Positions 36,598-43,895 of a DNA stretch of 64,000 nt are shown here, piece after piece. Position 1 is the first letter of the stretch. Each line of letters begins with the position of its first letter. Below the pieces are notes generated by a model that had not been told where the DNA came from, ran no database searches, and was given only the letters and a program-made list of their open reading frames with translations. The stretch is from Aneurinibacillus sp. REN35 (GTDB lineage Bacteria; Bacillota; Bacilli; Aneurinibacillales; Aneurinibacillaceae), in the NCBI RefSeq assembly GCF_041379945.2, contig NZ_JBFTXJ020000001.1, forward strand, positions 372,001 through 436,000, given 5' to 3'. The position numbers were made by a program, and so were the translations under genes.

Positions 36598-36610
36598 TTT
36601 TGTAATACAA
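36598..36610. promoter_or_regulatory. GntR operator copy 2 (TTTTGTAATACAA)
   Basis: Identical 13 bases, 148 bases from copy 1 and just upstream of the plus-strand -10 (36622), so it covers the -35 of gntR. Confidence 0.75.
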
Positions 36611-36664
36611 GTTGGGTTTTGTATAAAAAAGACAGATAGAAAATGATGAAAATGAAAGGTGAAT

Positions 36665-37363
36665 ATGGAAAAGAAAGAAAAGATTTCACAGAAAATTTCG
36701 CGTGAACTACTTACTATGATAGAGGAAGGAAGGTTCCCGCCAGGCTCAAAGCTGCCTACCGAAATGGAGTTGGCCTCTCAATTTGGGGTGAGCCGGGTGC
36801 CGATACGTGAAGCGTTGAGTGTGCTGCGAGCGATGGGAGTGATCTCTTCCCAGCAGGGAGGCGGCAGTTATGTAGAGGACAGCGCGCCCTTTTCCCTGCT
36901 GCAGCATTTTCATATTCATAAAGCTAATGCAGACAATGTTAGGCACTTATTTGAAATGAGGCGGATGTTAGAGCCGGAAGCGGCGTATTTGGCTGCCCTG
37001 CGGCGAACACCGGAAGACCTCAAGCGGATCAGAGACGTGCTGAAATTGCTAGAGTCGGAGCTTATTTCTACAGACAAAACAGGCCTGGAAGCCGACGTTG
37101 AATTTCATCGTTCCATTATTCATGCCTCGCATAATCCGGTATTGATTCATACGATGGAGAATCTTTCATCGCTTTATAAAAATGCCCTATCCATTACGCT
37201 CAAGCAGAATCTTGGCCTGAAGCGAAAAAGGCAAATTGTCTATAAAGAGCATTATGATATTTTGTATGCGATTGAATCAGAAGAACCGGAGCTAGCAAAG
37301 GTACAGAGCACGATTCATTTAAAGAATGCGGAAAAGAAGCTATCTCTATGGTTCAATTCATAG
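36665..37363 (+). CDS. FadR/GntR-family transcriptional regulator
   Basis: A 232-residue FadR-type regulator: winged helix with PPGSKLPTEMELASQFGVSR and the recognition helix SRVPIREALSVL, plus the wing QQGGGSYV, then a helical FCD domain (residues 90-220). The GSYV wing places it with LldR/GlcC-like regulators of hydroxy-acid oxidation. Start ATG 36665 follows AAAGGTG; GTG 36659 lies inside that site. It precedes glcD by 30 bases and is divergent from the MBL hydrolase, and the two shared operators suggest it controls both directions. Confidence 0.9.
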   Translation: MEKKEKISQKISRELLTMIEEGRFPPGSKLPTEMELASQFGVSRVPIREALSVLRAMGVISSQQGGGSYVEDSAPFSLLQHFHIHKANADNVRHLFEMRRMLEPEAAYLAALRRTPEDLKRIRDVLKLLESELISTDKTGLEADVEFHRSIIHASHNPVLIHTMENLSSLYKNALSITLKQNLGLKRKRQIVYKEHYDILYAIESEEPELAKVQSTIHLKNAEKKLSLWFNS

Positions 37364-37393
37364 CGGCTGTATGAGCGGAAAGGGAGGGACAAG

Positions 37394-38791
37394 ATGAGGA
37401 TAAATATAGAAGAAATTAAACAAATTGTAAAAAAAGGGAGAGTGCTAACGAATGAAAGCGACCGTATGAGCTACTCATTTGACGCTTCCTTTGGCACCTA
37501 TGTACCGGATGTTGTCATTCAAACGAAAAGTATAGAGGAGTTAGCGGCGCTTGTTAAGCTGGCGAATCGTGAGAATATCCCAGTATATCCACGCGGTCAG
37601 TCTACCTCACTGAGCGGGGGACCGCTGCCGGTCAAAGGCGGCATGGTATTTGATCTCTCCGTCATGAATGATGTGCTGGAGATTGATGAAGAGGACCTTG
37701 TTGCGGTGGTATCTCCGGGCGTGTTGACGGCGGCGATTCATAAGGCAGCGGAAGAAAAAGGACTGCTCTATCCCCCTGATCCAAGCAGTTCCCACGTATC
37801 GACGATCGGCGGAAATATGGCTGAAAACTCCGGCGGTCCCCGTGGGTTGAAATATGGCGTGACCAAAGATTACGTGATTGGATTGGAGGTCATTACACCG
37901 GAAGGAGAGATCATTAAAACCGGAGGGCGTACGGTCAAAAATGTAACGGGATATGATCTAACCAAGCTGATCGTCGGATCGGAAGGTACGCTGGGCATCA
38001 TCACAAAAGCCGTGCTGCGTCTTTTGCCTAAGCCTCCTGCCTCAGAGACGATGATGGTCGTCTTCGATGATCTGGTGGATGCTGGATCTGCGATTTCCAA
38101 AATTCTATCCTCCGGTATTTTGCCGTCCAAAATGGAATTGATGGATCAGGCCTCTATTGTAGCGGTGGAGAATTATGAGCCGCTCGGTCTGCCTGTGGAT
38201 GCGGCAGCGATCATTCTGCTTGAGCTGGACGGTCATCCAGCTGCTTTGAAGGATGAAGTGGCTCAAGCAGCAGAGCTCTGCAAAGCCGTCGGAGCGCGAG
38301 ATATTCGCATTCCACAAAATGCAGAGGAAAAGGCGGAAATATGGAAGGCGCGCAAGCTGGTATCCCCGGCGATTGTGCGTATCAAGCCGACAAAAATCTC
38401 GGAGGATGCCACCGTACCGCGCAGCAAAATTCCAGAGATGTGCGCGCGGCTGCAGGAGATTCGGGATCGGCATCAGGTTCACCTCGTCGTATTCGGCCAT
38501 GCCGGGGACGGAAATCTTCATCCTAATATTATTTGTGATAAAAGCGATAAGGAAGAGATGCGGCGTGTGGAGCAGGCGGTGACCGAGATTTTTACAACGG
38601 CCGTGGAACTGGGCGGGACACTGTCCGGTGAACACGGTATCGGCACGATGAAAGCTCCGTTTATGGAGATGGAACTAGGAGCTGTAGGTTTGGACATGAT
38701 GAAGCGCATCAAAGAGGCGTGGGATCCAAATAACATCATGAATCCGGGTAAAATTTTTCCGGAGCCCGGACAGAAATTGGAGTTGAGCTAA
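37394..38791 (+). CDS. glcD: Glycolate oxidase subunit GlcD (FAD-binding)
   Basis: A 465-residue FAD-linked oxidase. The FAD_binding_4 domain (about 40-215) shows PRGQSTSLSGGPLP, GGNMAENSGGPRGLKYG and GSEGTLGIITKAVLRLLP; the C-terminal FAD-oxidase_C domain holds VFGHAGDGNLHPNI and SGEHGIGTMKAPFM. GlcD oxidises glycolate, D-lactate or another 2-hydroxy acid to the 2-oxo acid. The strong ATG 37394 follows GGGAGGG. It is co-transcribed with glcF (1-base gap). No GlcE-type subunit is seen, so this is a two-subunit D-F arrangement. The substrate need not be glycolate. Confidence 0.92.
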   Translation: MRINIEEIKQIVKKGRVLTNESDRMSYSFDASFGTYVPDVVIQTKSIEELAALVKLANRENIPVYPRGQSTSLSGGPLPVKGGMVFDLSVMNDVLEIDEEDLVAVVSPGVLTAAIHKAAEEKGLLYPPDPSSSHVSTIGGNMAENSGGPRGLKYGVTKDYVIGLEVITPEGEIIKTGGRTVKNVTGYDLTKLIVGSEGTLGIITKAVLRLLPKPPASETMMVVFDDLVDAGSAISKILSSGILPSKMELMDQASIVAVENYEPLGLPVDAAAIILLELDGHPAALKDEVAQAAELCKAVGARDIRIPQNAEEKAEIWKARKLVSPAIVRIKPTKISEDATVPRSKIPEMCARLQEIRDRHQVHLVVFGHAGDGNLHPNIICDKSDKEEMRRVEQAVTEIFTTAVELGGTLSGEHGIGTMKAPFMEMELGAVGLDMMKRIKEAWDPNNIMNPGKIFPEPGQKLELS

Positions 38792-38792
38792 G

Positions 38793-40097
38793 ATGGACAC
38801 ACCGATTGAACAGCTGCGCGCGGAATTTCTCTATGAAAAAACAAACAGCTGCGTACAATGCGGCTACTGCCTGCCCGTTTGTCCTACGTATGCGACGATG
38901 GGGGTGGAAACCCATTCTCCACGCGGCCGAATTAACCTTGTGAAGATGGTCGGTGAGGGAAGAATTACGGATGTATCGGTACTTGAGGAGCCGTTGGACT
39001 TGTGTCTTGGCTGCCGCGCCTGCGAAACCGCCTGTCCAACAGGTGTAGAGTACGGTGCCATTCTGGAAGCGGCTCGTGCTGCTCTCGTGAAGCGCAAGAA
39101 ATTTTCCGCACCCGTGCGCCTGTTTCGCAACACGATGTTTAAAAAGGTATTTCCGAGCAGGCGGCTAATGAATCTTACAGGCCATGCGATCTGGCTCTAT
39201 GAAAAAAGCGGAGTGCAGAAGGCAGCTCGCGCATCTGGAATCACGAAGAAGCTGCCGTATCATCTAGGAGCGTTTGAAGCCGTTACTCCAACCGCCGCCT
39301 CCCCAGCAGAGCGCAAACAAACGCCTGCAAGAGTAAGGGCGAAAGGAGAGAGGAAGTATACAGTTGCTTTTTTTACCGGTTGTATTATGGACGCCATGTT
39401 CCAACGGATTAATCGTCTGTCTATCCTTCTGCTTGCCGAAGCGGGGTGCGAGGTCATTGTTGTGCCAAATCAGACGTGCTGTGGTGCACTGCATGCACAT
39501 GCGGGAGAATTGGAAGAAGCGAGAAGCCTTGCCAAGCAGAATATCGCCGCATTTGAACAGGAAGGCATAGACTTCATTGTCAATAATGCTGGAGGGTGTG
39601 GTGCGATGTTATATGAATACGGACACCTGCTCGCAGAGGAGAGAGAATGGGCAGACCGCGCCCGTGTATTCTCCGCAAAATCAAGAGATATCAGTCAAGT
39701 ACTTATAGCCTGCGGCGGCTTATCTAATCTGCAGCCGCGTCCAGGTGAGCGTGTGACCTATCAGCGATCGTGTCATATGACAAATGTGCAGCGGGTGGTG
39801 AACGAACCGTTGGAGCTTCTTATAAGCATACCGGGCATTGAAATGATCGAGATGAAAGATGCGGCTATGTGCTGCGGTTCAGCAGGCATTTATAACATTG
39901 TTCATTATGATGCATCCATGGATATTCTTGATGAGAAGATGAAACATACGAAAGCGACAGGAGCTTCCATCGTTATTACAACGAACCCTGGTTGTCTTTT
40001 GCAGATGAAGTTAGGCATTGAGCGTGAGAATCTCTCAGAATCTGTACAGGCGATGCATCTTATTGAGTATATAGCTGAAGCAGCAGGCATTTTATAA
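38793..40097 (+). CDS. glcF: Glycolate oxidase iron-sulfur subunit GlcF
   Basis: A 434-residue iron-sulfur protein. Two 4Fe-4S motifs are in the first 90 residues (CVQCGYCLPVCPT and CLGCRACETACPTG). The second half carries two cysteine-rich CCG domains (CCGALHAHAG and SCHMTNVQ with CCGSAGIYN). GlcF takes electrons from GlcD and passes them to quinone. The gene begins one base after the glcD stop; ribosome site GGAG inside glcD. It ends before a strong terminator. Confidence 0.93.
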   Translation: MDTPIEQLRAEFLYEKTNSCVQCGYCLPVCPTYATMGVETHSPRGRINLVKMVGEGRITDVSVLEEPLDLCLGCRACETACPTGVEYGAILEAARAALVKRKKFSAPVRLFRNTMFKKVFPSRRLMNLTGHAIWLYEKSGVQKAARASGITKKLPYHLGAFEAVTPTAASPAERKQTPARVRAKGERKYTVAFFTGCIMDAMFQRINRLSILLLAEAGCEVIVVPNQTCCGALHAHAGELEEARSLAKQNIAAFEQEGIDFIVNNAGGCGAMLYEYGHLLAEEREWADRARVFSAKSRDISQVLIACGGLSNLQPRPGERVTYQRSCHMTNVQRVVNEPLELLISIPGIEMIEMKDAAMCCGSAGIYNIVHYDASMDILDEKMKHTKATGASIVITTNPGCLLQMKLGIERENLSESVQAMHLIEYIAEAAGIL

Positions 40098-40105
40098 TCC
40101 AAGAA

Positions 40106-40152
40106 GAGACACACCCTTACCCTAAGTAGGTGGGCATGGGTGTGTCTCTCCT
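40106..40152 (+). terminator. Terminator after glcDF
   Basis: 11-bp stem GAGACACACCC / GGGTGTGTCTC with an interior loop, followed by TCCTTCT. Confidence 0.75.
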
Positions 40153-40269
40153 TCTAATGCTATAGTATTTGATCGCTCCTTTCTTTGTAAATTTCTATAC
40201 GGCTTACAAGGTGTGTTTATGTTGAATGTGTCTCTTTCAAGGCACTACATTAAATATACCGTCCTTTTT

Positions 40270-40285
40270 TGAAGAAACTGTGAAG
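40270..40285. promoter_or_regulatory. Inverted copy of the 11-bp direct-repeat operator
   Basis: TGAAG-AAACTG-TGAAG: two TGAAG boxes 11 bases apart, the reverse complement of the CTTCA-N6-CTTCA site at 40317. Confidence 0.5.
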
Positions 40286-40316
40286 AAGAGGTTTTTTAGA
40301 TCTTATCACCTATCGC

Positions 40317-40334
40317 CTTCAAACTTTCTTCACA
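40317..40334. promoter_or_regulatory. OmpR-type direct-repeat operator upstream of the CcdA-like gene
   Basis: CTTCAAACTTTCTTCACA: CTTCA repeated with an 11-base period. TTCACA (40329-40334) doubles as a -35, with GATATA 17 bases downstream (40352-40357), so an activator could bind over the -35. Confidence 0.6.
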
Positions 40335-40385
40335 GCTCTTTGCTTTACTGAGATATATGAATACATGCAGAGAAAGGAATGTTCT

Positions 40386-41138
40386 ATGCTGGATTGGTAT
40401 ACATTTATTAGTCAATTTAGCGGATGGATTGGTGAATGGTTTGGTGTGGCTTCCTATCAGACTACGTTTCCTCTGTTAGCTGCTTTGCTGTTAGGGATTA
40501 CAGGAGCATTGGCCCCCTGTCAGCTTTCCGCAAATCTCGCAGCCATTACATACTTTGGTCAGCGATCACTGAGAGAAGAAATTGATGTGGAAGTTTACTT
40601 ATATATTGCAGGGAAAGTTGTGGTCTATACCTTTTTAGGTGGGATGATTTATTTGTTTGGCGAAGCTGTTTCGCAGAATTCCATTCCTCTATTTGTGTGG
40701 GCGAAAAAATTATCAGGGCCGTTATTTTTGCTTGCTGGATTGTACATGATCGGCCTATGGCAAACCCGTTTCTCGTTATTTTCTTCTTTTTCACAAAAGC
40801 TTGAGCAACAGTCAAAGCGATTAGGAAGAAAAAAAGGAGCTTTTATTCTTGGAATTGCGCTTTCGCTTGGATTTTGTCCCACGATGGCATGGTTGTTTTT
40901 TGGACTGCTCACTCCACTTGTTTTTGGTACATCCTATGGGATGGTTTTTCCAGCGGTATTTGGTATAGGAACGGCATTTCCTCTTCTTTTATTTGTCCTG
41001 TTTACGCCAATGTCTTCAGATAAAGGAAAAGGGATTCGTAAATCAATGCATTTTGGTCGCAGAGTACAAAGAATTGCAGGCATTATTTTTATTCTTATTG
41101 GTGTGAATGATATCGCTCTTTACTGGTTATCTAGTTAA
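40386..41138 (+). CDS. CcdA/TauE-SafE-like membrane protein
   Basis: A 250-residue membrane protein with six predicted helices. Helices 1 and 4 carry the twin motifs LGITGALAPCQLSANLA and LSLGFCPTMAWLFFGLL, which place it in the DsbD/CcdA/UreH-like fold, whose members move electrons, sulfite or metal ions across the membrane. Start ATG 40386 follows AAAGGA. It is 68 bases upstream of a multicopper oxidase gene, and both have the same 18-base operator, so copper or redox handling together is likely. The exact transported species is unknown. Confidence 0.8.
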   Translation: MLDWYTFISQFSGWIGEWFGVASYQTTFPLLAALLLGITGALAPCQLSANLAAITYFGQRSLREEIDVEVYLYIAGKVVVYTFLGGMIYLFGEAVSQNSIPLFVWAKKLSGPLFLLAGLYMIGLWQTRFSLFSSFSQKLEQQSKRLGRKKGAFILGIALSLGFCPTMAWLFFGLLTPLVFGTSYGMVFPAVFGIGTAFPLLLFVLFTPMSSDKGKGIRKSMHFGRRVQRIAGIIFILIGVNDIALYWLSS

Positions 41139-41149
41139 ATTCAATAATA

Positions 41150-41167
41150 CCTCACACTTTCTTCACA
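41150..41167. promoter_or_regulatory. OmpR-type direct-repeat operator upstream of the multicopper oxidase gene
   Basis: CCTCACACTTTCTTCACA: 16 of 18 bases match the site at 40317, with the same 11-base period; 40 bases before the gene start. Confidence 0.6.
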
Positions 41168-41206
41168 CTTCTCTGGTAGCTTGTATCCAGAAAGGGGAGA
41201 GGAAGA

Positions 41207-42685
41207 GTGAAGAAGTGGATGGGATGGACCATTATTATTTTGCTTCTTTTCGGAGGTGCAGCTTACGGATTAAAAGAAAAAGAGGGGCCGCCACAACATA
41301 TAAATACAAACATAACAAGCATGAATCAACGAGCTGAACCATTAAATAACGCGTCAGGTCTTAAAGCACCGCTCACGCAGGGAAATAAGATTACCTATGA
41401 AATTGTCGCAGAGCAAACGCAGCAGGAAGTAGCCCCGGGGATTACACTACCAGTTTATACGTACAATGGAAGCGTACCGGGTCAAGAAATTCGTGTGAAA
41501 ATGGGGCAAGACGTGGTAGTGAAGTTAACAAATAAACTTCAAGAGCCGGTGACTATTCATTGGCACGGCTATCCAGTTCCTAATAAGATGGACGGCGTGC
41601 CGGGTTTGACACAAAATGCTGTACAACCAGGTGAGACATTTGTGTATCGTTTTAAAGCATCCGTTCCGGGAACATACTGGTATCATTCTCATCAATCGAG
41701 TTCTAAACAAGTGGATAAAGGGCTGTATGGTGCATTGATTGTTGAAGAGAATACTGGAGAAGCGGGGGCGGCGCGTGATTATGCAGTATTGCTAGATGAG
41801 ATGGAGAGCGGGACGAGTAAAGGCATGGGCATGATGAATTCAGGATATGATATTTTCACGGTAAATGGAAAATCAGGCACGCTCATTTCGCCATATGAGA
41901 TGAAGACAGGTGAGAAAGTTCGCATGCGCTTTATCAATGCTGGATATAGTACCCACTATTTACATTTCGGTTCTCTTGCGTATCAAGTGATCGCTGTAGA
42001 TGGCCAATCATTACAGAAGCCTGTAGCCGCTCAGGGTGAGCTTCTGCCTATAGGAGCTGGCGAACGTTATGATATTGAATTCATAGCTCCTGATACAAGC
42101 ATCGTAGGGTATGATCAACTCGATCATAAAGCTGCTGTCGGTATGTTGATTCCGCTGAAAAATACGAATACTGATAAAGTTGAAGTACCAAAGGAGTATA
42201 AGGGGATTTTTTCTTTGGTAGACAAGGATGTAGAGACAAAGCGCGTGTCGATTGCATCTGCAGCATATGATAAAACGTATGCGATGGAATTAGGTCATGG
42301 AATGTCCATGAGTGGTATGGTATTCACGATTAATGGAAAAACATACCCTAATATTGATAAATTAGGAGTGAAAAAAGGGGATCGTGTAAAGGTTGAATTA
42401 ATAAATAATGATCCTATGAATGACCATCCGATGCACCTTCATGGACATGAATTCCAAGTTCTCAGTAAAGATGGAAAAAGCCTAGAAGGAAAGCCTGTAT
42501 TTAAAGATACGCTCTTACTGAAGCCGGGAGAGAAATACGAAGTCGCTTTTGTTGCAAGCAATCCTGGAAACTGGATGTTCCACTGTCATCAATTGCAGCA
42601 TGCGGCTGCGGGAATGATGACGACAGTTAATTATGAAGGGTATCCTATTTCAAAGGAAATTGACCAAGCACAGAATATAGAATAG
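41207..42685 (+). CDS. Multicopper oxidase
   Basis: A 492-residue extracytoplasmic cupredoxin protein. An N-terminal membrane/signal segment (MKKWMGWTIIILLLFGGAAYG) is followed by three cupredoxin domains. Copper ligand motifs are all present: HWHGYPVP and YWYHSHQSS in domain 1, HPMHLHGHEF and FHCHQLQHAAAGMM at the C-terminus (T1 Cys in HCHxxxHxxxGM). It oxidises phenols or metal ions with oxygen reduction to water; the Met-rich GHGMSMSGM insert near residue 360 is a feature of cuprous oxidases such as CueO. Start GTG 41207 follows GGGGAGAGGAAGA. A strong terminator follows. Confidence 0.92.
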   Translation: MKKWMGWTIIILLLFGGAAYGLKEKEGPPQHINTNITSMNQRAEPLNNASGLKAPLTQGNKITYEIVAEQTQQEVAPGITLPVYTYNGSVPGQEIRVKMGQDVVVKLTNKLQEPVTIHWHGYPVPNKMDGVPGLTQNAVQPGETFVYRFKASVPGTYWYHSHQSSSKQVDKGLYGALIVEENTGEAGAARDYAVLLDEMESGTSKGMGMMNSGYDIFTVNGKSGTLISPYEMKTGEKVRMRFINAGYSTHYLHFGSLAYQVIAVDGQSLQKPVAAQGELLPIGAGERYDIEFIAPDTSIVGYDQLDHKAAVGMLIPLKNTNTDKVEVPKEYKGIFSLVDKDVETKRVSIASAAYDKTYAMELGHGMSMSGMVFTINGKTYPNIDKLGVKKGDRVKVELINNDPMNDHPMHLHGHEFQVLSKDGKSLEGKPVFKDTLLLKPGEKYEVAFVASNPGNWMFHCHQLQHAAAGMMTTVNYEGYPISKEIDQAQNIE

Positions 42686-42700
42686 CAAAGTGAGCGAGCA

Positions 42701-42752
42701 GAGAGTGATTCAAAAGGACATGGTACAAGTCCTTTTGGATCACTCTCTTTAT
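42701..42752 (+). terminator. Long-stem terminator after the multicopper oxidase
   Basis: About 20-bp stem GAGAGTGAT-CAAAAGGAC / GTCCTTTTG-ATCACTCTC with a short loop, followed by TTTATTTT. Confidence 0.9.
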
Positions 42753-42826
42753 TTTACTAGTAGGATGAGGCGTGTTTGATTAATAATACGGCTATAAGAG
42801 AGGGAGAGAATATAAAAATACAATTG

Positions 42827-42836
42827 TTGTATACAA
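42827..42836. promoter_or_regulatory. GntR operator TTGTATACAA, distal copy
   Basis: Perfect 10-bp palindrome, about 91 bases upstream of the promoter -35; repeated exactly at 43051-43060. Confidence 0.6.
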
Positions 42837-42926
42837 TGATCGTATTTTGATATATCTAATAATATAATATTTTATAAATATTAATTTTATAGTGATAATA
42901 TGAAAAATTAAGAAAAAATAGTTGAA

Positions 42927-42960
42927 TTGAAAAAAATACATGGTATTATTAGTATACAAA
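42927..42960 (+). promoter_or_regulatory. Promoter of the GntR/saccharopine-dehydrogenase-like operon with overlapping operator half
   Basis: -35 TTGAAA (42927-42932), 17-base spacer, -10 TAGTAT (42950-42955). AGTATACAAA (42951-42960) overlaps the -10 and start and is a degenerate copy of TTGTATACAA. Confidence 0.6.
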
Positions 42961-43040
42961 CATTGAATACAATATAAATAAACAATTATAAAGTGCAAAA
43001 AATACGCTGCTAGAATTTTGAATAGGAGAGGAGTTCATTC

Positions 43041-43088
43041 ATGAGTAATATTGTATACAATGAGGGATTTGGAGTGGAGGTTTCATGA
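43041..43088 (+). CDS. 15-codon leader ORF overlapping the GntR start
   Basis: ATG 43041 follows GGAGAGGAG with ideal spacing and encodes MSNIVYNEGFGVEVS, ending at TGA 43086-43088, which overlaps the ATG of the GntR gene (43085). The peptide codons include the operator TTGTATACAA (43051-43060). It could couple translation of the regulator to a leader peptide. It may also be a chance product of the operator position; no homology is known. Confidence 0.4.
   Translation: MSNIVYNEGFGVEVS
43051..43060. promoter_or_regulatory. GntR operator TTGTATACAA, proximal copy
   Basis: Perfect 10-bp palindrome 24 bases before the regulator start, downstream of the promoter. Confidence 0.65.
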
Positions 43089-43786
43089 GCAAGAGAGCGA
43101 AAGAGTCCTTAGAAGACTATGTGTATGAGAGCATTAAATCAGCTATTTTAACAAGAAAAATCCCTTTAAAAATGCATTTAAGTGAAGAACATCTGGCGGA
43201 AGCCTTTTCCGTTAGTCGTACACCGATTCGTACGGTTCTTAAAAGGCTGCATTACGAAAAAATGATTCAGCTTCTTCCGAATAAAGGGGCCTTTATTAAT
43301 CAACCGTCAACGAAAGAGATCGAGGATGTTTTTCAACTGCGGACACTGTTAGAGACAGAAGCGGTCAAGATTGCTTGTCGAAATGCTACAGAGGAGCAAT
43401 TAGATGAGTTGGAGTCTTTAACGTATGCAGAAGAAGAGTTGTATAAGCAGGACAAATACGATAAAGCCATTCAGATAACATCTGATTTTCATCAAGCAAT
43501 TGTAATGGTAAGCGGCAATGAAATAATGGGGAACTATAGTCGCGAGTTGATTAATATAACGAATGTCTATTTGGCTTATCACGAACATGCAGATAAAGAA
43601 AGCCCGCTTTGTCCCAATGAGCACCGGATGATCATTCAAGCGATTCGAAAAAGGGATGAAGCTGAAGCTGTGCGTGTGTTTCTTGAACATTTCACGACGG
43701 TAAAGAAACACTTGAACTTTAAGAAGGAAAATGAGGAGATTACGCTTTCTGATATTTTTAAACCGTATTCAAAAAGCAAGCAGTAA
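43085..43786 (+). CDS. GntR-family transcriptional regulator (FCD subfamily)
   Basis: A 233-residue regulator with an N-terminal winged helix (SEEHLAEAFSVSRTPIRTVL; recognition unit SVSRTPIRT) and a helical FCD domain (residues 80-215; DFHQAIVMVSGN with the expected Asp/His). Start ATG 43085 follows GGAGTGGAGG. It has two perfect TTGTATACAA palindromes and one degenerate copy upstream, the typical FCD-type operator form, so it probably represses itself and the following saccharopine-dehydrogenase-like gene. Ligand unknown, likely an amino acid or derivative. Confidence 0.88.
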   Translation: MSKRAKESLEDYVYESIKSAILTRKIPLKMHLSEEHLAEAFSVSRTPIRTVLKRLHYEKMIQLLPNKGAFINQPSTKEIEDVFQLRTLLETEAVKIACRNATEEQLDELESLTYAEEELYKQDKYDKAIQITSDFHQAIVMVSGNEIMGNYSRELINITNVYLAYHEHADKESPLCPNEHRMIIQAIRKRDEAEAVRVFLEHFTTVKKHLNFKKENEEITLSDIFKPYSKSKQ

Positions 43787-43895
43787 TTCTAAAGTTGATG
43801 AATGAAAAGGAGGTGAGGGAAACACACGATAAGATGAATATGCGGCCGTGCTTTTTACTTTATTTACGATAGATTGTAGGGAGGTATTATACATA

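Larger units (their letters stand above)
36380..36664. other. Divergent regulatory region between MBL hydrolase and gntR
   Basis: 285 bases, very AT-rich, no gene. Minus-strand promoter: TATAAT complement (ATTATA, 36444-36449) with a -35-like TCGAAA complement 17 bases away. Plus-strand -10 TATAAA at 36622-36627. Each promoter carries one copy of the same 13-base operator, listed separately. Confidence 0.75.

Noticed and set aside
36379-36639. An 86-codon plus-strand frame in the MBL/gntR divergent region
   Set aside because: No ribosome site, AT-driven composition, and it overlies two operators and two promoters.
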